Assembly: GCF_009674485.1 (NCBI RefSeq)
Contig: NZ_WKJJ01000007.1
Span: forward strand, 62,001 to 126,000
Length of the DNA: 64,000 bases
Source of the DNA: Pseudoduganella rivuli
GTDB taxonomy: Bacteria; Pseudomonadota; Gammaproteobacteria; Burkholderiales; Burkholderiaceae_D
Direction: 5' to 3'
Made by a program: the position numbers and the translations under genes. Shown piece after piece: positions 39,482-47,465 of this stretch. Under the pieces are notes generated by a model that saw only the letters and a program-made list of their open reading frames with translations, was not told the DNA's origin and did not search any database. Each line of letters begins with the position of its first letter. The first letter of the stretch is position 1.

Positions 39482-39877
39482 ATGAATGGACCTGGCTCGG
39501 CTGCCATGCCTATGCAAGGGAACGTGCGAAAGCGCCCGCAGGCAGTGCCGGCGACGGTGCGGCTATTGCGAAACAACGGTGAGCGTGTCACCAAAGAACA
39601 GTTGGACGCCTCGGAGCCGCTGCGCGGCTATTTCATCATCAACCCACCCGAAACCGGCCCCGGTGCGCGCCGGTTCAAAAGCATCGCTGAGCTGTGGCGC
39701 ACGCCTGGTGGGGAGTATGGTGACGTTCATAAGCCACTCATAAACCCGGTGATCGAAAAATGGGACGAGCGCGGCGCAATTTTCAGCGGCTACGAGATCA
39801 ACACTATGGACGGCCGGACCGTCCAGCACGTGCAGGTTTGGCTGGTAAAGCTTTCGGCCGGTGCAGGTGAGTTATAG
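39482..39877 (+). CDS. SOS-controlled phage protein of unknown function (131 aa)
   Basis: MNGPGSAAMPMQGNVRKRPQ, then AVPATVRLLRNNGERVTKEQ, LDASEPLRGYFIINPPETGP, WRTPGGEYGDVHKPLINPVI and GYEINTMDGRTVQHVQVWLV. No family recognised; it is not DinI, UmuD or Tum by eye. It has its own LexA-box promoter and ends 6 nt inside the convergent integrase, in the end-of-prophage position where phage 186 keeps its LexA-controlled antirepressor gene tum. By analogy it may be an induction antirepressor or an SOS-time effector. Confidence 0.7.
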   Translation: MNGPGSAAMPMQGNVRKRPQAVPATVRLLRNNGERVTKEQLDASEPLRGYFIINPPETGPGARRFKSIAELWRTPGGEYGDVHKPLINPVIEKWDERGAIFSGYEINTMDGRTVQHVQVWLVKLSAGAGEL

Positions 39878-40861
39878 TTTCTTAGCAATGTCCGCCGCCG
39901 ACTCGTTGTAGTAAACCTGCAGCATTCGCAAATCCTTGTGCCCGACTACTCGCGCCAACTCGAGTACATTAAGCTTGCTCGCCAGTCTGGTAATCGCCTC
40001 GTGGCGCGTGTCGTGGAACGTAAGATTCTCGATCTCGGTCCGCGCCTTAGCCTTCCGGAACAACGCGTCCAAGCTGGCGGCCGTTATGCCAAAGCATGCA
40101 TCCTGCGGCTTGCCGGCTGGGAGGAGTTTCAGCAGATCCGCGGCCCGGGCCGATAGTGGCACGTCGCGTTTGGACCCATTCTTTGTACGGGGCAGGTGGA
40201 CGACGTTATCGTAGACGTGTTCCCAGGTCAAATTGCAAATTTCCCCAGCTCGCATGGCTGTTTCGATGGCAAACAGAAATGCCACGGCCACGGCGTCTGA
40301 CTTTGTGGCGACCTCGCCCGCAAATCCCAGTGCCAGACAGATACGGTCAATTTCGTCCTCGGTGATGCGACGATCACGTGGTGGCGCGCCCTTCGGTCGA
40401 CGTACGTCGGCGGTAGGGCTGACGGCGATCCACTTCCATTCCCTGCGCGCCGTCGTGAAGACATGGGATAGCAGATTTAATTCCCGATTGACGGTGGCGC
40501 CGGCCACGTCTTTCAGGCGCATGTCGCGCCACTTGCCGATGAGTTCGGCAGTGACATCGCTGACCCGGATTTCGCCGAACGTCAAATCCCCTAGTTTGTG
40601 CATGCTGATTGCACGTAACCGGATTTCCTCCCACCGCTCGCCGCGTTTGTGCGCGGAAACTTCAATCAGGTAGCGGTCGAAGGCGTCCTGGCATGTTTTG
40701 TCGGTATTGACGCCCGTGTCGGCCATGCGGCGCAATTGCGCTTCGCGCTCGGCGGCCCAGGCTTGCGCTTCAGCCTTGGTCGAAAAAGTACATGAATCGC
40801 GCTGTCCTTTGATCGACAGCTGAACACGCCAACCTGTCTTCTGTTTTGTAATCGACGCCAT
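39872..40861 (-). CDS. int: Prophage integrase (tyrosine recombinase)
   Basis: A 329-residue integrase. N-terminal arm-binding-like part (ITKQKTGWRVQLSIKGQRDS), SAM-like domain (FGEIRVSDVTAELIGKWRDM), catalytic Arg in ETAMRAGEICNLTWEHV, Lys in TKNGSKRDVPL, HDTRHEAITRLASKL (HxxR), VVGHKDLRMLQVYYNES (His, Tyr). It lies at the prophage edge, 168 nt from tRNA-Leu, whose 3' end faces it, so it is the enzyme for integration and excision there. Its start codon and Shine-Dalgarno lie in a perfect 13-bp hairpin. Confidence 0.93.
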   Translation of the reverse strand: MASITKQKTGWRVQLSIKGQRDSCTFSTKAEAQAWAAEREAQLRRMADTGVNTDKTCQDAFDRYLIEVSAHKRGERWEEIRLRAISMHKLGDLTFGEIRVSDVTAELIGKWRDMRLKDVAGATVNRELNLLSHVFTTARREWKWIAVSPTADVRRPKGAPPRDRRITEDEIDRICLALGFAGEVATKSDAVAVAFLFAIETAMRAGEICNLTWEHVYDNVVHLPRTKNGSKRDVPLSARAADLLKLLPAGKPQDACFGITAASLDALFRKAKARTEIENLTFHDTRHEAITRLASKLNVLELARVVGHKDLRMLQVYYNESAADIAKKL

Positions 40862-40889
40862 AATCTCCCCTGTGCTGGGGAGATTATGG
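40858..40889 (-). repeat. Perfect 13-bp inverted repeat over the integrase start
   Basis: CCATAATCTCCCC (40858-40870) and GGGGAGATTATGG (40877-40889) around TGTGCT. On the int mRNA the second-read arm contains both GGGGAG and the ATG at 40861, so the structure would hide the start site. As DNA it could be an operator or Int/Xis site. Confidence 0.8.
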
Positions 40890-41028
40890 GGAATTTTCGG
40901 GGAGTTGGGGAAGTTTTTATATCGCCAAACATCGCCAAATGCAAATCAGGCTAAGCGTTATAAGACAACGTAAGTTGTTGAATTTACTAAATATATCACT
41001 AAAACTAGCCAGTTATGAGCGGGTGTTC
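40877..41028. other. attP-side arm region with short direct repeats
   Basis: Four GGGGA(A/G)-type repeats follow each other at 40877, 40888, 40899 and 40907, then two copies of ATCGCCAAA(C/T) at 40922-40941, all between int and the tRNA. Arrays of short direct repeats here are usual Int or Xis arm sites. Assignment is by position only. Confidence 0.4.
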
Positions 41029-41113
41029 TGGTGCTCCGAGCCGGAATCGAACCGGCACGCCTTGCGGCGGCAGATTTTAAGTCTGCAGTGTCTACCAATT
41101 TCACCATCGGAGC
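41029..41113 (-). tRNA. tRNA-Leu (anticodon UAA), probable attachment gene
   Basis: Complete 85-nt tRNA on the minus strand: acceptor GCTCCGA/TCGGAGC, anticodon TAA in loop CTTAAAA, T-arm GCCGG-TTCGATT-CCGGC, encoded CCA. The 3' end faces the integrase, the usual orientation when a phage integrates into a tRNA 3' half. The other att copy would lie left of the window. Confidence 0.95.
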
Positions 41114-41343
41114 TGCGTGAGCGCGACATTATGCCATGTTCGCAACATAATCACCAGAGCAACATTGATAGCTTGGCTGTTGTGCCGGCGCCAAACCGCA
41201 ACGCCTTGTGCGGCCGGCCAATCGTGTGGCGCGGAGGTCCCGCTCATCAGTGTTAGTATGGAAACACTGGCTGCCCCGTAGCGTCGGGGCGGCGGTTGCA
41301 CGATGCCGGCCGGGATTGCAATCGGCGGCAGAAGGGGGCTGCG
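41114..41343. other. Upstream region of the Na/Pi transporter gene
   Basis: 230 nt of host DNA without a gene. It contains an inverted repeat CAGTGTT (41248-41254)/AACACTG (41263-41269) and a CCCCG-TAGCGT-CGGGG hairpin near 41275. No clear sigma-70 promoter boxes could be fixed by eye. Confidence 0.35.
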
Positions 41344-43065
41344 ATGGGTGTCAAGGTGCTGTTGGACTTGCTGGGGGGCGTTGCGCTGTTGCTGTGGGGA
41401 CTGCACATGGTACACAGCGGCATCGTGCGCGCGTTTGGGAGCCGGATCCGGCGATTTCTCAGCCTGATTTTGCAAAACCGTTACCGGGCGTTTGCCGCCG
41501 GTGTGGGCGTGACGGCGATTTTGCAAAGCAGTACCGCCACGGCGCTGATGCTGAGCTCATTCACCGCCTCCGGCCTCGTGGGGCTGGTCCCGGCGCTGGC
41601 CGTGCTGCTGGGGGCGAATGTCGGCACCACGTTGATCGTCCAGCTGCTGTCGTTCGATTCCTCGGCTTTTGCACCGGTGCTGCTGATTTTCGGCGTCGCC
41701 GCCTTTAAACGGGGCACGCGCACCATCGTCAAGGACGTGGGACGGGTCGCGGTCGGCCTGGGCCTGATGCTGCTGTCGCTGCATTTGCTGCTCGACAGCC
41801 TGGCGCCCGCCGAGCATGCGCCCGTCGCGCGCCAGTTGTTTGCCGCCGTGACGGGGGAACCCGTGCTGGCGCTGCTGATCGGCACCGTGATGGCGTGGGC
41901 CGCCCATTCCAGCGTCGCCACCATCCTGCTGACGATGTCGCTGGGCGCGGCGAATTTCCTGACGCCGGTGGCGGTGCTGGCGCTGGTGCTGGGCGCCAAT
42001 CTGGGGAGCGCGCTCAATCCGCTGATGGAGACGGGCAGCCTGAATCCCGCCCACCGGCGCCTGCCGGTCGGCAACCTGATCAACCGCATCGTCGGCTGCA
42101 TCCTGTTCCTGCCACTGCTGGACCCGACTGCCCGCCTGATCCAGTCCATCGATCCGAATCCCGTGCGGCTGGCGGCGGATTTTCATGCGCTGTTCAATAT
42201 CGTCATGGCCTTGCTGTTCATCCTGCCGCTGGCGCGGTTTGCCCGGCTGCTTGAACGGATGCTGCCCGATGTGAAAAGCAGCAGCGACCTGTCCGTGCCG
42301 CTATACCTGGGCGAGAGCGTCAACGATACGCCGTCCGTGGCGCTGGCCTGCGCCGCGCGGGAAACGCTGCGCATGGGCGACATCGTCGACTCCATGCTGG
42401 AACAGGCCATGACGGCGATTGTCACCAATGACCGGAAACTGGTGACGGAAGTCAGCCAAAAGGATAACGCGGTGGACGGCCTGCATGAAGCCGTCAAGCT
42501 GTACGTCATCAATGTCACGCACGGGCCGCTGGATGAAGCGGAAGCGCGGCGCGCGCTGGAAGTGCTGAGCCTGGCGATCAACCTCGAGCATATCGGCGAC
42601 ATCATCGACAAGAACCTGATGGAGCTGGCCAGCAAGAAAATCAAGCGCCAGCTGCATTTTTCCGCGGAAGGCGCGCGCGAACTGCAGGAATTCCACCGCG
42701 TGGTGCGGGACAACCTGCGGCTGGCGATGACGATTTTCCTGTCCGGCGACGTCAAGTCGGCGCGCCACCTGCTGCAGGAAAAAGCCCGCATCCGCGAAAT
42801 GGAATTTGCCGCCGCCGAAAACCACATCGCGCGGTTGAAGGAAGGGCGCATCGACAGCATGGAAACCAGCACGCTGCACATCGACATCCTGCGTGACTTG
42901 AAGCGGATTCATTCGCACATCTGCTCGGCCGCCTATGCCGCGCTGGAAACGGCGGGAGAATTGAACCGGCCACGCCGGCAGCCGACACCGGGCTGGGCCA
43001 ATCCGCAGCAACCGTTCACCGTGCATGAAGGTGAAGCGGTGTTGAAAGGGAAAACGCGGGCGTGA
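41344..43065 (+). CDS. Na+/phosphate cotransporter with PhoU-like domain (NptA/YjbB family)
   Basis: A 573-residue inner-membrane protein. Two Na_Pi_cotrans repeats carry the QSST/HSS signatures: GVTAILQSSTATALMLSSFT with LGANVGTTLIVQ, and MAWAAHSSVATILLTMSLGA with LGANLGSALNPLM. About nine membrane helices are predicted. From about residue 335 the protein is cytosolic and helical, PhoU-like (SLAINLEHIGDIIDKNLMEL). It moves phosphate with Na+, in or out depending on the member. Single gene next to the prophage, converging tightly on 43067. Confidence 0.9.
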   Translation: MGVKVLLDLLGGVALLLWGLHMVHSGIVRAFGSRIRRFLSLILQNRYRAFAAGVGVTAILQSSTATALMLSSFTASGLVGLVPALAVLLGANVGTTLIVQLLSFDSSAFAPVLLIFGVAAFKRGTRTIVKDVGRVAVGLGLMLLSLHLLLDSLAPAEHAPVARQLFAAVTGEPVLALLIGTVMAWAAHSSVATILLTMSLGAANFLTPVAVLALVLGANLGSALNPLMETGSLNPAHRRLPVGNLINRIVGCILFLPLLDPTARLIQSIDPNPVRLAADFHALFNIVMALLFILPLARFARLLERMLPDVKSSSDLSVPLYLGESVNDTPSVALACAARETLRMGDIVDSMLEQAMTAIVTNDRKLVTEVSQKDNAVDGLHEAVKLYVINVTHGPLDEAEARRALEVLSLAINLEHIGDIIDKNLMELASKKIKRQLHFSAEGARELQEFHRVVRDNLRLAMTIFLSGDVKSARHLLQEKARIREMEFAAAENHIARLKEGRIDSMETSTLHIDILRDLKRIHSHICSAAYAALETAGELNRPRRQPTPGWANPQQPFTVHEGEAVLKGKTRA

Positions 43066-43066
43066 T

Positions 43067-43603
43067 TCAGGCGTGCCGCCGCAGCCAGGCTGCCGCAGCC
43101 TGCAGCGATGGCGCCCGCACCAGCAACAGTTCCCGCGATTCGGGCAGGCGGATGGCAAGTTCCACCATGGACGGCGCGGCGTCCCCGGTAAGCCAGTCCA
43201 GGTAAGCAAGACTTTCAGTCAGCGACAGCGAGCGGGCCTGCGCCTGAGTGAAAAATTCTTCCGCGAAGGTGCGCACGCCGATGCGGCCTGCAGCAAGATC
43301 ACCATCACCGCCCAGTTCATGGCGGTGGACATTCACCTGCACCAGCGCGCCCGCTTCGCCGGCCCACGCGATGAAATGGCCCCGGTCGTGCAAGTCGCGC
43401 ATGGCGCCGGGCGCGGTGACATCCCGCCGCGGCGCCATGTCCGTCAGCGACGCGGCAAATTCGACCAGGGCAACCCGGGCGGAACCGGGCAGCGGCCAGG
43501 CATTGTCGGTGAACAGCCACCGGACCTGATAGCCCTGCCGCTGCGCACGGTCTTGCAGGTAGCTGTCGAATTCATTGGCGATTGGTTGTACAGGGTTCGG
43601 CAT
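43067..43603 (-). CDS. Conserved hypothetical protein (178 aa)
   Basis: From ATG 43603: MPNPVQPIANEFDSYLQDRA, then a hydrophilic alpha/beta protein with WLFTDNAWPLPGSARVALVE, GHFIAWAGEAGALVQVNVHR and TESLAYLDWLTGDAAPSMVE. No motif recognised. A TTG at 43615 is an alternative start. It converges on the transporter gene with one base between stops and lies downstream of a strong hairpin. Confidence 0.55.
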   Translation of the reverse strand: MPNPVQPIANEFDSYLQDRAQRQGYQVRWLFTDNAWPLPGSARVALVEFAASLTDMAPRRDVTAPGAMRDLHDRGHFIAWAGEAGALVQVNVHRHELGGDGDLAAGRIGVRTFAEEFFTQAQARSLSLTESLAYLDWLTGDAAPSMVELAIRLPESRELLLVRAPSLQAAAAWLRRHA

Positions 43604-43620
43604 GGCGGATAACAAGGATG

Positions 43621-43658
43621 GGCGGGCCGGAAATTCTATCGGGAGAATCCGGCCCGCC
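43621..43658 (-). terminator. Strong hairpin after the PEBP gene
   Basis: GGCGGGCCGGA (43621-43631) and TCCGGCCCGCC (43648-43658), a perfect 11-bp stem in the gap downstream of the minus-strand maleate operon. It lacks a T-run, so it may be a partial terminator or mRNA-stabilising end. Confidence 0.5.
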
Positions 43659-43712
43659 TGATCGGTTACGCCATATGCCGCCTATACTGGACAGCCCGCT
43701 CGCCAGGGGGGA

Positions 43713-44339
43713 TTAACGCAGGTTCGGGTTCAGCGTATAGATGCCGGTGATGCTGGCTTCGGCCAGCACGTGGCCGGCCAGCGCGGCGCGCACGTTGGCG
43801 CCCGTCAGCGGACCATCGACGGCCAGGTGCGCCACGTCCAGCGCATACACGGTGAACGTGTAGTGGTGCACCAGCGTGTCGTTCCACGGTGGGCATGGGC
43901 CATCGTAGCCGAAGTAATTGCCTTTCATTTGCTCGTCGGCGGCAAACCAGCCGGTGTAGTCATTGATGCCGTGGCGCGTGCCGTTGGCGGCCGCGGGACC
44001 GGCCTTGCCGCCCGGCGTGACGCCTTTGCTGTGTTCACCGGCGGCGATTTCACGCGTGCCGGCCGGGATGTCCAGCAGCACCCAGTGGAAGAAGTCCACG
44101 CGCGGCAGCGAGGCAGGGACTTCTTTGCCTTCCTGGTTGACGTCTTCGCCGCTGCTCGGCACGTCAGGGTCATGGCAAATCAGGGCAAACGACTGGGTGC
44201 CAGCCGGGGCGTCGGTCCAGGCCAGGTGCGGGTTGCGGTTGCCGGACAGCGCGATGTGGTTGGCAGGGTGCACCACGGCAAAGGCGAATTCGCCTGGAAT
44301 CATGGAGCCTTCGGTAAAGCTTTGGCTGGTCAGTTGCAT
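43713..44339 (-). CDS. YbhB/YbcL-type PEBP-family protein (cytosolic)
   Basis: A 208-residue protein starting MQLTSQSFTEGSMIPGEFAF with AAAGGAA upstream of ATG 44339. PEBP landmarks: SFALICHDPDVPSS, VDFFHWVLLDIPAGTREIAA, NDYTGWF, NYFGYDGPCPPWND, HHYTFTVYALDV. No signal peptide. Bacterial PEBP/Raf-kinase-inhibitor-like proteins bind anionic ligands; their roles are poorly known. It is the last gene of the MFS-maleate isomerase operon, which hints at a link with carboxylates. Confidence 0.85.
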   Translation of the reverse strand: MQLTSQSFTEGSMIPGEFAFAVVHPANHIALSGNRNPHLAWTDAPAGTQSFALICHDPDVPSSGEDVNQEGKEVPASLPRVDFFHWVLLDIPAGTREIAAGEHSKGVTPGGKAGPAAANGTRHGINDYTGWFAADEQMKGNYFGYDGPCPPWNDTLVHHYTFTVYALDVAHLAVDGPLTGANVRAALAGHVLAEASITGIYTLNPNLR

Positions 44340-44379
44340 GGATATTCCTTTTGTTGAGTGTTGATGGGACTGCATTACA

Positions 44380-45132
44380 TTAAAACTTTCCGGACAGGAC
44401 ATAACCGGCATCCGGCACCACCGGTTTCAAGTCCAGCTTCTTCAGCATTTGATACACGGTGGCGACCGCCGCCGACAGCACCGGCTTGCCGATGCGGTCT
44501 TCCACCAGTTGAATCGCCGGCAGCGATGGCATTTGCACACAAGCCGACAGCACCACGGCATCCGCGTTGGCGTGGTCCAGGCGCTGCACGTGCTCCAGCA
44601 AATCCATGGGATTGAGTTTGCCGACCGCCAGGTTGTTGGATACTTCCAGGCTGATGGCGTCGGTGACCTTGATGCCGGCATCCTCGATATAGTCGACCAC
44701 CAGTTTGGTCAATGGTTTCATGTACGGCGTGATGACGGCGACTTTCGCGAAGCGCAATTCGTTCAGGACGTCGACCAGCGCGCCGGCCGAACTGACCACG
44801 GGGGCCGGCGCATCGTTGGCCGCGATGGTTTTCGCCAGCCGCTGCTGCGATTCCAGGTGATAGCCGGGACCCTGGCTCATGATGGCGACCAGGCAGGCGT
44901 AGCCCAGCACGTCGCAGCGGGCGTCGCTCAGTTCCAGCGCGCAGCGGTCGCTGTCGACGTCCATTTTCTTCAATTCTTCCGGCGTCACATGCTTCATGCG
45001 CATGCGGGCCGAATGGAAGGTGAAGCGCTCGTCCGGGAATTGCCGGTAGCGGGCCTGCAGCATGGCAGGGATTTCGGTTTCCATCGTGGTGTTCGAGCTG
45101 GGCACGATCTGGCCGATACGGTAAGTACGCAT
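44380..45132 (-). CDS. maiA: Maleate cis-trans isomerase
   Basis: A 250-residue Asp/Glu racemase-superfamily enzyme. MRTYRIGQIVPSSNTTMETE is the MaiA signature start. The two catalytic cysteines are Cys80 in LGYACLVAIMSQG and Cys198 in VLSACVQMPSLP. ITPYMKPLTKLVVDYIEDAG lies between. It converts maleate to fumarate without cofactor. It is normally the last step of nicotinate or gentisate-type pathways. No other pathway genes are nearby, so free maleate, taken up by the MFS protein encoded 17 nt upstream, is the likely substrate. Confidence 0.92.
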   Translation of the reverse strand: MRTYRIGQIVPSSNTTMETEIPAMLQARYRQFPDERFTFHSARMRMKHVTPEELKKMDVDSDRCALELSDARCDVLGYACLVAIMSQGPGYHLESQQRLAKTIAANDAPAPVVSSAGALVDVLNELRFAKVAVITPYMKPLTKLVVDYIEDAGIKVTDAISLEVSNNLAVGKLNPMDLLEHVQRLDHANADAVVLSACVQMPSLPAIQLVEDRIGKPVLSAAVATVYQMLKKLDLKPVVPDAGYVLSGKF

Positions 45133-45149
45133 GGTAAGACTCTCTGGGT

Positions 45150-46451
45150 TTAATTGCCGCTGGTGAGCACGGCGCCTTTGGTTTCACGCAGGGCGAACAC
45201 CATCAGGGCCGCCAGCAGGTAGGAAAACGAAGCCAGCGCGATGGTGGTCGCGAAGCCGATGACGGGAATCAGCACCGGCACCAGCTTGATGCCGGCAATC
45301 GCGCCGACGCGGCCGAAGTTGAAGCAGAAGCCGGACGCGGTCGAGCGGATGCTGGTGGGGAACAGTTCCGAATACCAGGCGCCGAAGCCGCTGAAGTAAC
45401 CGGTGAAGAAGCCCAGCAGCGACGACAGGACGCCCAGGGTCACGATGTTTTGCATGGTGAACGCCAGCTTGCCGTCGGTCAGCGGCATGGCGCTGGCGCT
45501 GAAGGTGAAGACCGGCACCATGAAGGCCATGCCCAGGAAAAACACGGCAAACGCGGAGCGGCGGCCGATCTTTTCAGCCAGGAAGCCATAGCCGATGTAG
45601 CCGGCAATGGCGCCCACCGCGTTCCACACCAGGAATACCGGGGCCTGGTCGATGCGCACTTTCAGGATGTTTTGCAGGAAGGCCGGCGTGAAGGTCAGGA
45701 TGATCCAGTAGCCCAGCATGCCCAGCATGGAAATCGTCAGGGCCAGCAGCACGGAGCGCAAATGTTGCGGGCGGAAGATTTCAAACGGGCTGCTCTTGCC
45801 GCCGTTGCGCAGCATGTAGCCGCGGTTGGCCAGCCACACCGGCGATTCTTCCACGAACACCATCACAAAGACCAGCGTCAGGTAGGCCGGGATACTGGCG
45901 ACAATGAACAGCGTGCGCCATGCCTCCGGATTGGCGGGATCGAGCAGGTTCCAGGCCAGCAGCGCGGCCAGCAGGTTGCCGCCGGACCAGCCGGTCTGCA
46001 TGAAGGCAATCGCCTTGGCGCGGCCTTCCGGGCGCCACACTTCACTGACCAGCGCGGCTGCGGCGGACCACAGGCCGCCCACGGCAAAACCGACGATGAA
46101 GCGGTAAATATTGAGTTCAGCCAGGCTGTGGGCGTAACCGCACAACAAAGTGCCGGTGCCATAGGCCAGGATCGACAGCAAAATGGTTTTCTTGCGGCCG
46201 ATCTTGTCGGAGATATTGCCCAGCGCATAGCCGCCCAGGCCGGTGGCCAACAGGAACCACGCGACAGTCGACACCACGTCGCCCATCGTGACGGCAAAGC
46301 TGCCGGCAATGGCGAGCATGACGAAACCAAAAACGCCCGCATCCATGGCGTCGAACAGCCAGGCCATCCACGAGCCCGTCAAGGTCAGGTATTGCCGTTG
46401 AACCGATGGCGGCGATGCTGCGCCCGCCATGCTGATATGTGCATGTTGCAT
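45150..46451 (-). CDS. MFS transporter, sugar/aromatic-acid symporter type; likely carboxylate uptake
   Basis: A 433-residue 12-helix MFS protein. The motif A region GNISDKIGRKKTILLSILAY follows helix 2; FMQTGWSGGNLLAALLAW and FVEESPVWLANRGYML are typical of the metabolite:H+ symporter branch. ATG 46451 is preferred because GGAG lies 6 nt upstream; 46457 would sit directly on it. First gene of the operon with maiA, so maleate or a related dicarboxylate is the likely substrate. Confidence 0.85.
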   Translation of the reverse strand: MQHAHISMAGAASPPSVQRQYLTLTGSWMAWLFDAMDAGVFGFVMLAIAGSFAVTMGDVVSTVAWFLLATGLGGYALGNISDKIGRKKTILLSILAYGTGTLLCGYAHSLAELNIYRFIVGFAVGGLWSAAAALVSEVWRPEGRAKAIAFMQTGWSGGNLLAALLAWNLLDPANPEAWRTLFIVASIPAYLTLVFVMVFVEESPVWLANRGYMLRNGGKSSPFEIFRPQHLRSVLLALTISMLGMLGYWIILTFTPAFLQNILKVRIDQAPVFLVWNAVGAIAGYIGYGFLAEKIGRRSAFAVFFLGMAFMVPVFTFSASAMPLTDGKLAFTMQNIVTLGVLSSLLGFFTGYFSGFGAWYSELFPTSIRSTASGFCFNFGRVGAIAGIKLVPVLIPVIGFATTIALASFSYLLAALMVFALRETKGAVLTSGN

Positions 46452-46577
46452 ATTCATCTCCAGTGGATAATCAAGAAAATATTATTTTTATGAATGGGAT
46501 GATGAAAGAAGATGAAATATCCGTAAAGAATTCATTCGCGTGCGTGGCATCGCGAATTGCGATGGCAGTGAGCGTGG
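46452..46577 (-). promoter_or_regulatory. Promoter region of the MFS-maiA operon
   Basis: 126 nt between the lysR stop and the MFS start, unusually AT-rich for this chromosome (AAGAAAATATTATTTTTATG, ATGAAAGAAGATGAAATATC). This is where the LysR or AraC regulator would act. A TTATT/AATAA-rich centre at 46470-46490 is a possible binding site; no exact T-N11-A site could be fixed. Confidence 0.4.
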
Positions 46578-47465
46578 CTAATTATTCTTGTTCTGCAAAT
46601 GCTCGAACAAGAGTTTGGCCGCCACCGATAAGCCGTCATAAGAACGGACACACATGTGAAGGCGGCGACGCGCCCACGCGTCGTCCAGCTCGATACTTTG
46701 CAGCGCCAGGCCGCTATATGCACGCAGGCTGGCTTTCGGCAAAATGCCGATGCCCACGCCGGCTTCCACCATTAAACATTGCGCGTCATAACCCAATACC
46801 TGGATACATAATTTCAGCGTGCGCCCCAATTTACTGGCGGCTTCCGCCATTTGATAATGCAGGCTGCTGCCGACATGTAATCCGACATAATCGTAATCCA
46901 GCGTTTCCTCGAACGAGACAGACTGGCGGCCCGCCAGCGCATGGTCTTCCGGTACGATCAATACCAGTTCATCGGTGCGGTAAGGGAAAATCTCCAGGTC
47001 ATTACTGTGCGGGACATCCGTGAAAATGCCGATGTCGGCCTGGTTTTCCGCCACGCCGCGGATGATCGCGGTGCTGACTTTTTCTTCCAGGTTCACTTGC
47101 ACCAGCGGATATTTATCCATGAACGATTTCAATGCCTGCGGCATGAATTGCGTCATGACGGAGACATTGGCCAGCACCCGCACCGAGCCGCGGGTGCCGG
47201 CGGCGAAGTCTTGCATTTGCAGCACGATGTTGTCGAGTTCATGCAGGACGCTGCGGGCCATGTTGATCAGCGCAAAGCCGGCAGCCGTGGCCTTGATGCC
47301 CTTGTTACTGCGGATCAGCAACTGCGTGCTGAGCCGGGATTCCAGCTCGCTGATGCGCTTGCTGACGGCGGGCGCGGCAATGTGATGGCGCGCGGCGGCG
47401 CCGGCAATCGTCCCGTCTTCGATCACACTGACGAATAATTGCAGCGATAAGGGATCAAGTTTCAT
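46578..47465 (-). CDS. LysR-family transcriptional regulator
   Basis: A 295-residue LysR regulator. The N-terminal winged HTH is SLQLFVSVIEDGTIAGAAAR, HHIAAPAVSKRISELESRLS, TQLLIRSNKGIKATAAGFAL. The effector domain (90-290) has VRVLANVSVMTQFMPQALKS and the usual alpha/beta pattern. Its start overlaps the araC-type gene end by 11 nt, so the two regulators are cotranscribed, which is uncommon. It probably controls the downstream MFS-maiA-PEBP operon in response to maleate or a related acid. Confidence 0.9.
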   Translation of the reverse strand: MKLDPLSLQLFVSVIEDGTIAGAAARHHIAAPAVSKRISELESRLSTQLLIRSNKGIKATAAGFALINMARSVLHELDNIVLQMQDFAAGTRGSVRVLANVSVMTQFMPQALKSFMDKYPLVQVNLEEKVSTAIIRGVAENQADIGIFTDVPHSNDLEIFPYRTDELVLIVPEDHALAGRQSVSFEETLDYDYVGLHVGSSLHYQMAEAASKLGRTLKLCIQVLGYDAQCLMVEAGVGIGILPKASLRAYSGLALQSIELDDAWARRRLHMCVRSYDGLSVAAKLLFEHLQNKNN

